From CAWCDJ01 sp963836015 (GTDB taxonomy: Bacteria > Acidobacteriota > Terriglobia > Bryobacterales > Bryobacteraceae): DNA of 64,000 bases. Positions 42,482 to 49,742 of the stretch are shown here, one piece after another. The DNA lies in NCBI GenBank assembly GCA_963836015.1, contig CAWIIF010000008.1, positions 1 through 64,000 of the forward strand, written 5' to 3'. Numbering within the stretch: the first letter of the stretch is position 1; each line of letters opens with the position of its first letter. A program made the translations under genes and the position numbers. The notes under the pieces were generated by a model. The model was not told where the DNA came from and did no database searches. It saw nothing but the letters and a program-made list of their open reading frames with translations.

Positions 42482-42949
42482 TCACTCCAGATTGGCCAGG
42501 TCCTTTTCGATCTGGTCTTTGTACTTCTCGAGGGCCGGGTCGTCGATCTCCACCGGACCGATCTCGGCGACCGGCCTGGGCTTGCGATACTTCCTGATAA
42601 ACAGCCAGACGATCACCAGGCCGATCCCCACGGAAGCGTAGGGGACGATCCACCCGAAGGCATTGGGCGGGGCGAGATAAATTCCCGCGCCGTAGTCCCG
42701 GATGAAGGCCTGGATAATCTGCTCGTCGGTCATGCCGACGGACTGCATTTTGGCGATGCGCTCCTTGGCCGGCTTGGAGAAGGAGCACTCCAGCATGCTG
42801 CAGGTCGCCACCGAATCCTTGCACCCGCACTGGCACTGGAGCCGCGCACCGACACGCCGCACGTCCATCGTGGGCTTCTCCGCCGCGGTTTGCGCCAGGG
42901 CGGCGACTGCCAGGATGGCGGCCGCGATACTAATTCTTAACCGGTACAT
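42482..42949 (-). CDS. ccmH: Cytochrome c maturation protein CcmH, divergent cysteine motif
   Basis: 155 residues. A signal peptide (AAAILAVAALAQTA) is followed by a CcmH/NrfF domain, residues about 30-100 (LQCQCGCKDSVATCSMLECSFSKPAKERIAKMQSVGMTDEQIIQAFIRDYG). Instead of the simple LRCxxCQ motif it has CQCGC...C...C, a richer cysteine set. A membrane helix (VGIGLVIVWLFI) and a cytosolic tail follow. CcmH keeps the heme-binding cysteines of apocytochromes reduced. It overlaps ccmF by 20 nt. Confidence 0.88.
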   Translation of the reverse strand: MYRLRISIAAAILAVAALAQTAAEKPTMDVRRVGARLQCQCGCKDSVATCSMLECSFSKPAKERIAKMQSVGMTDEQIIQAFIRDYGAGIYLAPPNAFGWIVPYASVGIGLVIVWLFIRKYRKPRPVAEIGPVEIDDPALEKYKDQIEKDLANLE

Positions 42950-44942
42950 GTTTCTTGGTATAACCCACCACAGCGGTGCGGGCGTACTGCATCTTGACTT
43001 TGCTGGGGATCAGGCAGATGAAGGTGCCGCCGATCAGCACCAGCCCGCCCACCCAGATCCACGATACCAGCGGAAAAACGTAGGCCTGGATGACCGCTCG
43101 CTGGTTATCGTCCGACATGCCGCCGAAGTTGAGGTAGAGGTCTTCATTCGGCCGCTGCCGGATGCCGACTTCGGAAGTGCCCTGGCGGCTGGCGGTGTAG
43201 AAGCGCTTTTCGGGCTCCAAATTGCCCAACACTTCGCCGTTCTTCGAGACCTGCATGGTGGCTCGATGCCACTGGTAGTTCGTGGTTTCGCCCTGCTCGA
43301 GGTTCACCATCTTCAGGGTATATGCGCCCACCGTCATGGAGTCGCCGTTGTTCAGCTCCTTCACCTCGCTCTGGTTGAAGGCGTGGCCCGTGAAGCCGAT
43401 GAACATGAGGACGATCCCCATGTGGACCAGGTACCCGCCGTAGCGCCGCGTATTGCGGTGCGTCAGCTCGATCATCGAGCGCAGCAGGTTGGTATTGTCC
43501 TTGGCGGCGATGGACCGGCCGCCCTTGTAGAACTCGATAATCACGGTGAGCGCCACGAACGTGCAGAACCCGAAGGAGATGAGGGCGTAAAAGTGGCGGA
43601 CGCCCGCGGCCACCAGCGCTCCCACCAGCACCACGGCGGCGATTCCGGGCCACTGGAAATTCCGGCGGAGGCTGTCAGTCGAGGTGCGGCGCCACGCGAA
43701 CAGCGGTCCGACGCCGGTGAGGAACAGCAGGAACAGGCCGATGGGGACCATCAGGCGGTTGTACCAGTCGGCGTCGAGCGAAATCTTGTCCCCGCTGACG
43801 GCTTCCGAGATCACCGGGAACAGGGTGCCCCAGAGAACCGCGAAGCAACTGGCCAGCAGGATGAGGTTATTGAAGAGGAAGCTCGATTCGCGCGAGACGA
43901 CCGATTCGAGCTGCGATTCGCTCTTCAGGTAATCGAGCCGGTCGAGAATCAGCCACACCGTGGCGGCGATGCCGATCGCCATGAACGTCACGAAGTACTT
44001 GCCGATCTCCGAGCGGGCAAACGCGTGGACCGACTGCACCACGCCGGAGCGCGTGAGGAACGTTCCCAGGATGCATAAGAAGAAGGTGGCGGAAACCAGG
44101 ACGATGTTCCAGACCTTCATCATGCCCTTCTTTTCCTGCATCATCACGGAGTGAAGGAAGGCCGTGCCGCTCAGCCACGGGAGCAGGGAAGCGTTCTCCA
44201 CCGGATCCCAGGCCCAGTAGCCGCCCCAGCCGAGGACGTGGTAGGCCCACGCCGCGCCGAGCATAATGCCGGTGCTTTGGAACAGCCACGTCACCAGCGT
44301 CCAGCGCCGGGTGGTGTGGATCCAGCCTTCACCCGGCTGCCGCGTGATGAGCGAGCCGATGGCGAACGCGAAAGGCACCGCGAACCCGACGTACCCGAGG
44401 TACAGCATGGGGGGGTGTATGGCCATCGCGGGGTATTGCAGCAGCGGGCTTAGCCCGTTGCCATCCGGCACCGCGATGATCAGCTTGTCGGTGGCCAGCA
44501 TCTGGAACGGGTTGGCGACGAAATTATTAAGGACCAAAAAGAAGGCTTGAATCGTGGAGAGGATGGCGACCACCCACGGCATGAAATCCCGGTGGCGGCG
44601 CCGGTTGGTGAAGACTACGACCGCGGCGTACGTCGAGAGCAGCCAGCTCCAGAAGAGCAGCGAGCCTTCCTGCCCGCCCCACCACGCCGCGAACTTATAC
44701 AGGATCGGCATGGTGCGGTTGCTGTGCTCCGCCACGTAGGAGAAGCGGAAGTCGCCGGTCATGAGGGCGTAGACCAGGATGCCCGACGCCAGGGTCATCA
44801 GCACCCAGATCGAGTAGATCGCGCGCTCGCCGCTAACTGTTAGAAAAGGCTTGTGTTTTACCCGGCCGACTACACAGGCCAGGGTGGCATAGATAGCCAC
44901 GCAGAAGGCCAGCAGGATGGCCAGCGAGCCCAGATTTTCCAT
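42930..44942 (-). CDS. ccmF: Heme lyase component CcmF
   Basis: 670 residues with about 14 membrane helices. The WWD heme-handling motif is GWGGYWAWDPVENASLLPWL near 235. Conserved histidines include those in AIHPPMLYLGYVG near 175 and VVQSVHAFARSEIG near 305. CcmF ligates heme from CcmE to apocytochromes. An SD (GAGGGG) lies 4 nt before the ATG. It is 9 nt downstream of ccmE and overlaps ccmH. Confidence 0.95.
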   Translation of the reverse strand: MENLGSLAILLAFCVAIYATLACVVGRVKHKPFLTVSGERAIYSIWVLMTLASGILVYALMTGDFRFSYVAEHSNRTMPILYKFAAWWGGQEGSLLFWSWLLSTYAAVVVFTNRRRHRDFMPWVVAILSTIQAFFLVLNNFVANPFQMLATDKLIIAVPDGNGLSPLLQYPAMAIHPPMLYLGYVGFAVPFAFAIGSLITRQPGEGWIHTTRRWTLVTWLFQSTGIMLGAAWAYHVLGWGGYWAWDPVENASLLPWLSGTAFLHSVMMQEKKGMMKVWNIVLVSATFFLCILGTFLTRSGVVQSVHAFARSEIGKYFVTFMAIGIAATVWLILDRLDYLKSESQLESVVSRESSFLFNNLILLASCFAVLWGTLFPVISEAVSGDKISLDADWYNRLMVPIGLFLLFLTGVGPLFAWRRTSTDSLRRNFQWPGIAAVVLVGALVAAGVRHFYALISFGFCTFVALTVIIEFYKGGRSIAAKDNTNLLRSMIELTHRNTRRYGGYLVHMGIVLMFIGFTGHAFNQSEVKELNNGDSMTVGAYTLKMVNLEQGETTNYQWHRATMQVSKNGEVLGNLEPEKRFYTASRQGTSEVGIRQRPNEDLYLNFGGMSDDNQRAVIQAYVFPLVSWIWVGGLVLIGGTFICLIPSKVKMQYARTAVVGYTKKHVPVKN

Positions 44943-44951
44943 AACACCCCT

Positions 44952-45407
44952 CTAGATGCTGCTTTTTCCGCTATTGATATTCGGTGGCGTCTGTCCGGGC
45001 CGCAACTGTCCCGGCTTGGCCTCATACTTCGAAGCACATTTCGCCTGAATCTTGGACGCCTGGAACACGCCGTCTCTTCCCAGTTTTCCATCGGCCAGTG
45101 CCTGGGCGCCGTCTTTGAACGTATCCGGCAGGGGGTCGGTGCCTGTATAGGCGACCCTGAGTTTGGTTTTGTCCTGGACCAGGACAAACTGCACCTGGTT
45201 GCCGACGTGCTGGATGGAGCCCGACTCGACATCGCCCGCCACGCGCAGTCGTGCGGTGTAGGCTTTGTCCCCCATCTGGTTCACCTCGGTGATCGTCTTG
45301 TAATAGGTCTGGGTCTCCTTCATGCCGGCGGTCGCCAGCCAGACGAGAGTCCCGATGACAACTACGATTAACGCGGCGAACTTCCCGTACTTTCGCATAC
45401 GTGGCAT
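44952..45407 (-). CDS. ccmE: Heme chaperone CcmE, CXXXY type
   Basis: 151 residues. An N-terminal membrane anchor (FAALIVVVIGTLVWLATAG) is followed by the OB-fold (TYYKTITEVNQMGD, RLRVAGDVESGSI, KLRVAYTGTDPLPDTF). The heme-binding motif reads KCASKYE with Cys124 and Tyr128, where proteobacterial CcmE has HxxxY. Cysteine-type CcmE proteins are known from archaea, Gram-positives and Desulfovibrio. The C-terminal tail is Pro/Gly-rich. It is the first gene of the ccm operon. An internal ATG three codons later has better SD spacing (AGAGGG, 9 nt). Confidence 0.92.
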   Translation of the reverse strand: MPRMRKYGKFAALIVVVIGTLVWLATAGMKETQTYYKTITEVNQMGDKAYTARLRVAGDVESGSIQHVGNQVQFVLVQDKTKLRVAYTGTDPLPDTFKDGAQALADGKLGRDGVFQASKIQAKCASKYEAKPGQLRPGQTPPNINSGKSSI

Positions 45408-45567
45408 CCCTCTGAAATAACAGTATAGCTCGAAAGATTTGCGGTATATTCAGACAGTTTTGACTTTTTTGTGGGAATGTTCGACATGCCCGCAAATGGG
45501 GGGAGGGGCGCGGAGGCCGGTTCAGGACAGCCGCGAACACTAATAGAATCACGACGTAGGGGGGCTT

Positions 45568-45915
45568 ATGAACACCATCGCAGCGCGATTCGTGGGAGTC
45601 GAACTCTATTTCGACGATCTGAAGCGTGCCAGAAACTTCTACATCGAAACCCTCGGCCTGCGGGTGGCCGAGGAGCAGTCCGGACATCATGCCCGCTTCG
45701 AGAGCGGCGAGTCGTTTATCTGCCTGGAGCGGAAAGGCGCCGAGTCCTATCCTTCGAGCGACAAGGCCGTTCTATTCTTCGAAGTCCCGGATCTCGAAGC
45801 CGCGATCGAGGCGATCGGGCGGGACCGCCTGGCTCACGCGGAAGCGCAGTGGGCCGTCCTCCACGATCCGGAAGGACACAATGTGCTCCTGCTTCAGGCT
45901 GGATCGGGTGGCTGA
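45568..45915 (+). CDS. VOC-family (glyoxalase-fold) protein
   Basis: 115 residues of one vicinal-oxygen-chelate unit: VGVELYFDDLKRARNFYIETLGLRVAEEQ, FESGESFICLERKG, AVLFFEVPDLEAAIEAI, WAVLHDPEGHNVLLLQ. Candidate metal ligands Glu/His occur in the first and last strands. The SD GGGG is 6 nt upstream. Single gene; enzymatic reaction unknown. Confidence 0.85.
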   Translation: MNTIAARFVGVELYFDDLKRARNFYIETLGLRVAEEQSGHHARFESGESFICLERKGAESYPSSDKAVLFFEVPDLEAAIEAIGRDRLAHAEAQWAVLHDPEGHNVLLLQAGSGG

Positions 45916-46220
45916 TTAACTTTGGATATCATCCATGTCCCTAGGCTTACCATTTGCGCCCCAGTACCGAGGGTTCATAGCCTTTCGGGACTGTAAAAGC
46001 AGCGGCTAGAGGCGGCATAATTCTCCCTTACAGAGAGGGTTGCGGTCGGGCTGGTTGGAGACGCACGCTGATGCGCTTTCAACACGCCTGGTAAGGATAC
46101 GGAACATGTCACACTACGCCGCGTTGTATTCGATCGTTTTCATGATCGGTTTTGTCTGCGTCTTCGACCTACGGCACCAGCGCCAGCGCTTCTGCCGGCT
46201 GTTTGCTTCTGCCTCCCTGA
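45916..46220. other. Low-information region after the VOC gene
   Basis: About 300 bases holding no recognised RNA gene. The only candidate is a short plus-strand frame starting at 46106 with one membrane helix, listed separately. Confidence 0.4.
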
Positions 46221-46276
46221 TCACACCGGAGGAGTTGGAGAGAATTCGCAGGATCTGGTCAGCTTGCGAAGAATAG
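46106..46276 (+). CDS. Possible small membrane peptide (56 aa)
   Basis: One hydrophobic segment (ALYSIVFMIGFVCVFDL) followed by a basic stretch and a helical end (LITPEELERIRRIWSACEE). No family and no strong SD. Its 3' end overlaps the opposite-strand PEP-CTERM gene by 56 nt. The balanced helix at the end makes it slightly better than a random frame. Confidence 0.3.
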   Translation: MSHYAALYSIVFMIGFVCVFDLRHQRQRFCRLFASASLITPEELERIRRIWSACEE

Positions 46277-46793
46277 CGGCCGGCTCGCCGCACCGGCGCC
46301 ACCAGAGCAGGATGATCCCGGCGAGGCTGATGAGCGTCAGCGGCACGGTCGCGGGCTCCGGAGTCTCCGTCCCGGCAAAAGAGCCGTTGCCGTTGGATCC
46401 GTTATTCAAATACGCGATGTAGACGGTTCCCTCGGAAAAGATATTCAGCTCGGTGGAGCCGTTGTCGTTGATCGAGAACAGGAGACCCGGGTTCGTCACC
46501 ACCGGGATCTGGTTCGGAATAATGAGGTCGTCGTAATAGAAGTACCCGGTTGGGCTGTACGCGGTGCCGGGTGCATTGGGATTCTTAATCAGGGTGATGG
46601 CGAAGCCGTCGTAGAATCCGGTGCCGGAGATCGCGGTAAAGGTCCCGTTGCCGTTGTCGGTCGCGACCAGGTTGGCCGTGGCCTGGTGCTGCAGGTCGAT
46701 ACTGAAATACGAAAGGGAATAAAGAATAGTGTTCGCCCGCGCCTCGAAAGACAACGGCACCAAACAGAACAACAGGCAAACGACACGCCACAT
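46221..46793 (-). CDS. PEP-CTERM-domain secreted protein
   Basis: About 190 residues. A signal peptide (VVCLLFCLVPLSFEARA), a beta-rich body (TILYSLSYFSIDLQHQA... FAGTETPEP), then the sorting signal: PEP in TPEPATV, a hydrophobic helix (PLTLISLAGIILLWW) and RR. PEP-CTERM proteins are handled by an exosortase and sent to the cell surface or biofilm matrix. An unusual 25-residue tail follows the RR, where such proteins normally stop within a few residues. ATG 46793 has AGG 8 nt upstream and begins the signal peptide. Confidence 0.85.
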   Translation of the reverse strand: MWRVVCLLFCLVPLSFEARANTILYSLSYFSIDLQHQATANLVATDNGNGTFTAISGTGFYDGFAITLIKNPNAPGTAYSPTGYFYYDDLIIPNQIPVVTNPGLLFSINDNGSTELNIFSEGTVYIAYLNNGSNGNGSFAGTETPEPATVPLTLISLAGIILLWWRRCGEPAAILRKLTRSCEFSPTPPV

Positions 46794-47123
46794 ACTCGTA
46801 CCTTCCTGGAGACCTTTGTGCCCGGCCGCGACGGGCCGATCTGAAAACCCTGCCTGATGGCCGAGGGTCAATTGGAGCGTAGCAGTAGCTTATCGCTGTT
46901 CCAAGTACTTCAAAGGCTGGACGTGCCAGGACCCGGGTGTGCTACCCGAGGATTTCCCACATCAGGGACGCCATGCCTGCCATCTCCGGGTATACAGGGT
47001 TAACGCGATGTCCGGCCATGTGTTCGCCCCCGCTCCGCCGGATTTCTGCAGGCGCCGCTCGTCCCTACGGTTAGGAGAGCGTGACGGCCGGAGGTTATGG
47101 TACGGAGTTTTGCGAACTTCCGG
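46794..47123. other. Intergenic region, nothing recognised
   Basis: 330 bases between the PEP-CTERM gene and the end of the DsbA-like gene, both on the minus strand. It should carry the PEP-CTERM gene's promoter; no clear promoter, hairpin with T-tract or RNA gene was found. Confidence 0.4.
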
Positions 47124-47960
47124 CTACTGCCCCAGGACCTGGTCGAGATAGCCCTTCAGCAGGCTATAAGGCGGAGCGCCCGCGATCGTCTGGCGCTTGC
47201 CGCCGGCGACGATCACCAGGGTCGGAGTCTGTGTGAGGTGGTCCTTCGCTCCCATGGCCAGGTCGGCCGCCACGCTCTCGTCCAGGTGGGAGTCATCGGC
47301 GACAAGGTCGCGCACCTTCCGCATGACGTCCGGCGGGAGCACCTGCGCAAGCTGCGTGTCGACATCGCCGTTGCGGCCCCAAACGGACTGCGTCGCGAAG
47401 ATCCGGTTCACTGCCAGCTCGTATTGCCCGGCCATTCCGGCGGCATTGGCATAGCGGGCGGCCAGCCGGGAATAGGGGTGCATCGGAAGCGGGAAGTCGC
47501 GGTGCAGCAGCCGGATTTTGCCGGTCTGTACGTAATCGGCAACCAGCATCGGAATGGTGTTGGCGTAGAGCTCGGCGCACGCGGGACACTCGTAGTCGGT
47601 GTAAATCTCAACCGTCACGGGCGCGGTGGGGGAGCCGGACCACTTGAAGGCCGGGGACGCCGCGGAAGTTTGCGGCGCCGTGGCAGCTCGTCCCGGGAAG
47701 GCGGCCTCCCAAAGGCTCCTGGCACACGCTTGCGGTGTCGCGCAGGCCGCGGGCGCCTGGAGAAGCAGCAGGACTCCTACGGCGACACCCGCCGCGGCGG
47801 CTGCCCCGATCCAAAAGCGGCGACGGACACTGCGACCGTGGTCCCGCTGGTGTAGCCGCTCCAGGGCCCGCTGCGCATCCGGCGACCAGGCGGAACCGGC
47901 ATCGAGCGCCGCCAGGCGGTCGTCCACCCACCGGCTATCGTCCACTTTTCGGTTGTCCAT
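47124..47960 (-). CDS. Membrane-anchored DsbA-like thioredoxin with cytosolic segment
   Basis: 278 residues. Residues 1-48 are a charged cytosolic segment (DDRLAALDAGSAWSPDAQRALERLHQ), 49-68 a membrane helix, then a linker and a DsbA/thioredoxin_4 domain with active site CPAC at 125-128 (IYTDYECPACAELYANTIP) and the cis-Pro region TQTPTLVI near 245. It should act as a periplasmic thiol oxidoreductase. The ATG overlaps the sigma-factor gene's end by 26 nt. That pairing, together with the short cytosolic segment, suggests a redox-sensing anti-sigma-like role; no ZAS or RskA motif is visible. Confidence 0.85.
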   Translation of the reverse strand: MDNRKVDDSRWVDDRLAALDAGSAWSPDAQRALERLHQRDHGRSVRRRFWIGAAAAAGVAVGVLLLLQAPAACATPQACARSLWEAAFPGRAATAPQTSAASPAFKWSGSPTAPVTVEIYTDYECPACAELYANTIPMLVADYVQTGKIRLLHRDFPLPMHPYSRLAARYANAAGMAGQYELAVNRIFATQSVWGRNGDVDTQLAQVLPPDVMRKVRDLVADDSHLDESVAADLAMGAKDHLTQTPTLVIVAGGKRQTIAGAPPYSLLKGYLDQVLGQ

Positions 47961-48483
47961 TTTGCTTCACGAACTCCTTCCGGAACGCCTGCTGAGCGCG
48001 GCTGATGAGGGTGCCGACCGATGCGGGATTCAACTCGAGTGCGGAGGCAATCTGTTCATAGCTGAGGCCGCTCGCCCGCAGCATCAACAACTCGGCCTGG
48101 CGCGCGTCGAGGGCCGCCAGGACCGCCCGCACCCGGCGCCGTTCTTCTTCGGCGGCGTGGACCTCTTCGGGGGTCGGCGCGGACGGCCCGGCCTCCGACA
48201 GGCCCTCGTAGCGTGTGCGGCGCCGGTCCCCGCGAAGGTCGTTGAGGGCCATGCGGACGGCGGTCCGGTAGACCCACCCGGCGGCGTTCTGGCCCTGGGC
48301 TTTAGGCGTGCGCCACAGCTTCCAAAAAGCCTCCACCGCCAGGTCTTCCGCGCGCACCGGGTCTCCGACAATCCGCGCGACCGTGCGGGCCATGCGAGCA
48401 TAATGCGCGTGAAAGAAGGCTTCGAAATCGAAACCGGTTTCGGGAATCGCCATTTTGACCAGCACTCTGCCCTGTGCGTTCAC
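47935..48483 (-). CDS. ECF RNA polymerase sigma factor
   Basis: 182 residues: sigma region 2 (FEAFFHAHYARMARTVARIVGDPVRAEDLAVEAFWKLW, then WVYRTAVRMALNDLR) and region 4 (AALDARQAELLMLRASGLSYEQIASALELNPASVGTLISRAQQAFRKE). It directs RNA polymerase to a stress regulon, probably envelope or redox stress given the DsbA-like partner. The start is GTG 48483; an ATG at 48453 is an alternative. It is divergent from the cyclophilin gene 53 nt away. Confidence 0.92.
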   Translation of the reverse strand: MNAQGRVLVKMAIPETGFDFEAFFHAHYARMARTVARIVGDPVRAEDLAVEAFWKLWRTPKAQGQNAAGWVYRTAVRMALNDLRGDRRRTRYEGLSEAGPSAPTPEEVHAAEEERRRVRAVLAALDARQAELLMLRASGLSYEQIASALELNPASVGTLISRAQQAFRKEFVKQNGQPKSGR

Positions 48484-48536
48484 AATAGCTCAACACCGCC
48501 CGATTGCGGTTTGTGACAAGCGATACGATAAGTCCC

Positions 48537-49610
48537 ATGGTGCGTCGGATTTGGTTGATCGCGTTGCTGGTGCTTCCCCTCGCTGGGCAGGCGCTGCCGC
48601 CGGGTGAGGTGGAGGCGGTGGTCACCACGGAGCTCGGCTCGTTTCGCTTCGAGTTTGCGCCGGATAAGGCGCCCAGGCACGTGGAGCAGTTCCTCAAGCT
48701 GGCCCGGGAAGGTTATTACGACGGCAGCGCTTTCTTTCGCGTGGTGGCGAACGGCATGATTCAAGGCGGCGACCCGCTGTTGAAAGACCCTAAGACACCG
48801 CGGAACCTGTGGGGGAGCGGCGGGCTGAACCTCCTGCCCGCTGAGATCAGCGACCTCAAGCACGAGCGCGGCGTCGTTTCGACCGTGCGGATTCCCAATA
48901 AGAAGGATAGCGATGGCAGCCAGTTTTTCGTGTGCGTCTATCCGCAGCCGCCGCTCGACGGGCAGTACTCCGCATTCGGCCGCGTCACCGAGGGCTTGGA
49001 CGTGGTGGAGAAGATCTCACAGGTTCCAGTGGACGCCCAGGGCGTCACCGTGAAGCCAGTGCGGATCGTCAAAGTGACCATCGAGAAGAAGAAGGTGGAG
49101 CCATTCCTGAACGCTACGGTGGAGGAGCTGCGCCGCACGGTCACGCTGAAGACCACGCTGGGGACCCTCAAGATCCGTATGGAGCCGGACTGGGCGCCCA
49201 ACCACGTGCGCAACTTCCTGAAGCTGACCGAAACCGGGTGGTACAACGGCACGGCCTTCCACCGCCTGATCAAGGGGTTCGTGGCGCAGGGCGGGATGCC
49301 CGATACGCGCGCGAGCGGCCCGGCACATCCGGCGGACCGCTGGGTGCGCCCGGTCAAGGGCGAATTCCGCAACGACGTGAAGCACGTCCGCGGGATCGTC
49401 TCCATGGCGCGCGGCGACGACCCGGATTCGGCGACCACTTCCTTTTTTCTGATGCTGGGGGACGCGCCGCACCTGGACGGCAAATACTCCGCCTTCGGGC
49501 GGGTCATCGAGGGCATGGAGGTGCTGGATGCCTTTGACAAGGAAGAGGTGGACGGTGAGACTCCCAAGCGGCGGTTGGAGCTGATCGAGGCGACGATCGA
49601 TCCGAAGTAA
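48537..49610 (+). CDS. Exported tandem cyclophilin-type peptidyl-prolyl isomerase
   Basis: About 357 residues. A signal peptide (IWLIALLVLPLAGQALP) and two cyclophilin domains in a row: first with APRHVEQFLKLAREGYYDGSAFFRVVANGMIQGGDP and DGSQFFVCV, second with APNHVRNFLKLTETGWYNGTAFHRLIKGFVAQGG and ATTSFFLMLG. Both carry the F-H/F-R-L-I/V and Q-G-G elements; the first has Phe-Phe-Arg-Val. It catalyses proline isomerisation in the periplasm. ATG 48537 is chosen since the signal peptide starts there. Confidence 0.93.
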   Translation: MVRRIWLIALLVLPLAGQALPPGEVEAVVTTELGSFRFEFAPDKAPRHVEQFLKLAREGYYDGSAFFRVVANGMIQGGDPLLKDPKTPRNLWGSGGLNLLPAEISDLKHERGVVSTVRIPNKKDSDGSQFFVCVYPQPPLDGQYSAFGRVTEGLDVVEKISQVPVDAQGVTVKPVRIVKVTIEKKKVEPFLNATVEELRRTVTLKTTLGTLKIRMEPDWAPNHVRNFLKLTETGWYNGTAFHRLIKGFVAQGGMPDTRASGPAHPADRWVRPVKGEFRNDVKHVRGIVSMARGDDPDSATTSFFLMLGDAPHLDGKYSAFGRVIEGMEVLDAFDKEEVDGETPKRRLELIEATIDPK

Positions 49611-49619
49611 GTGGCAGGG

Positions 49620-49649
49620 AGTGTCCGCGCCGTCCCAAGTACGGACACT
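49620..49649. repeat. Inverted repeat after the cyclophilin gene
   Basis: AGTGTCCG (49620-49627) and CGGACACT (49642-49649) are perfect 8-bp arms with a 14-nt loop, 10 nt after the stop codon. It may be a terminator without T-tract or the end of a dispersed element. Confidence 0.4.
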
Positions 49650-49742
49650 GTCGCGGGCTCTGAGCTATAGAATGGGGCTCAGATCGTGGCAGCCGGATTG
49701 CATCAAACCAGACTTCGATCTCTCTTTTCAGGAGGATTTCGA

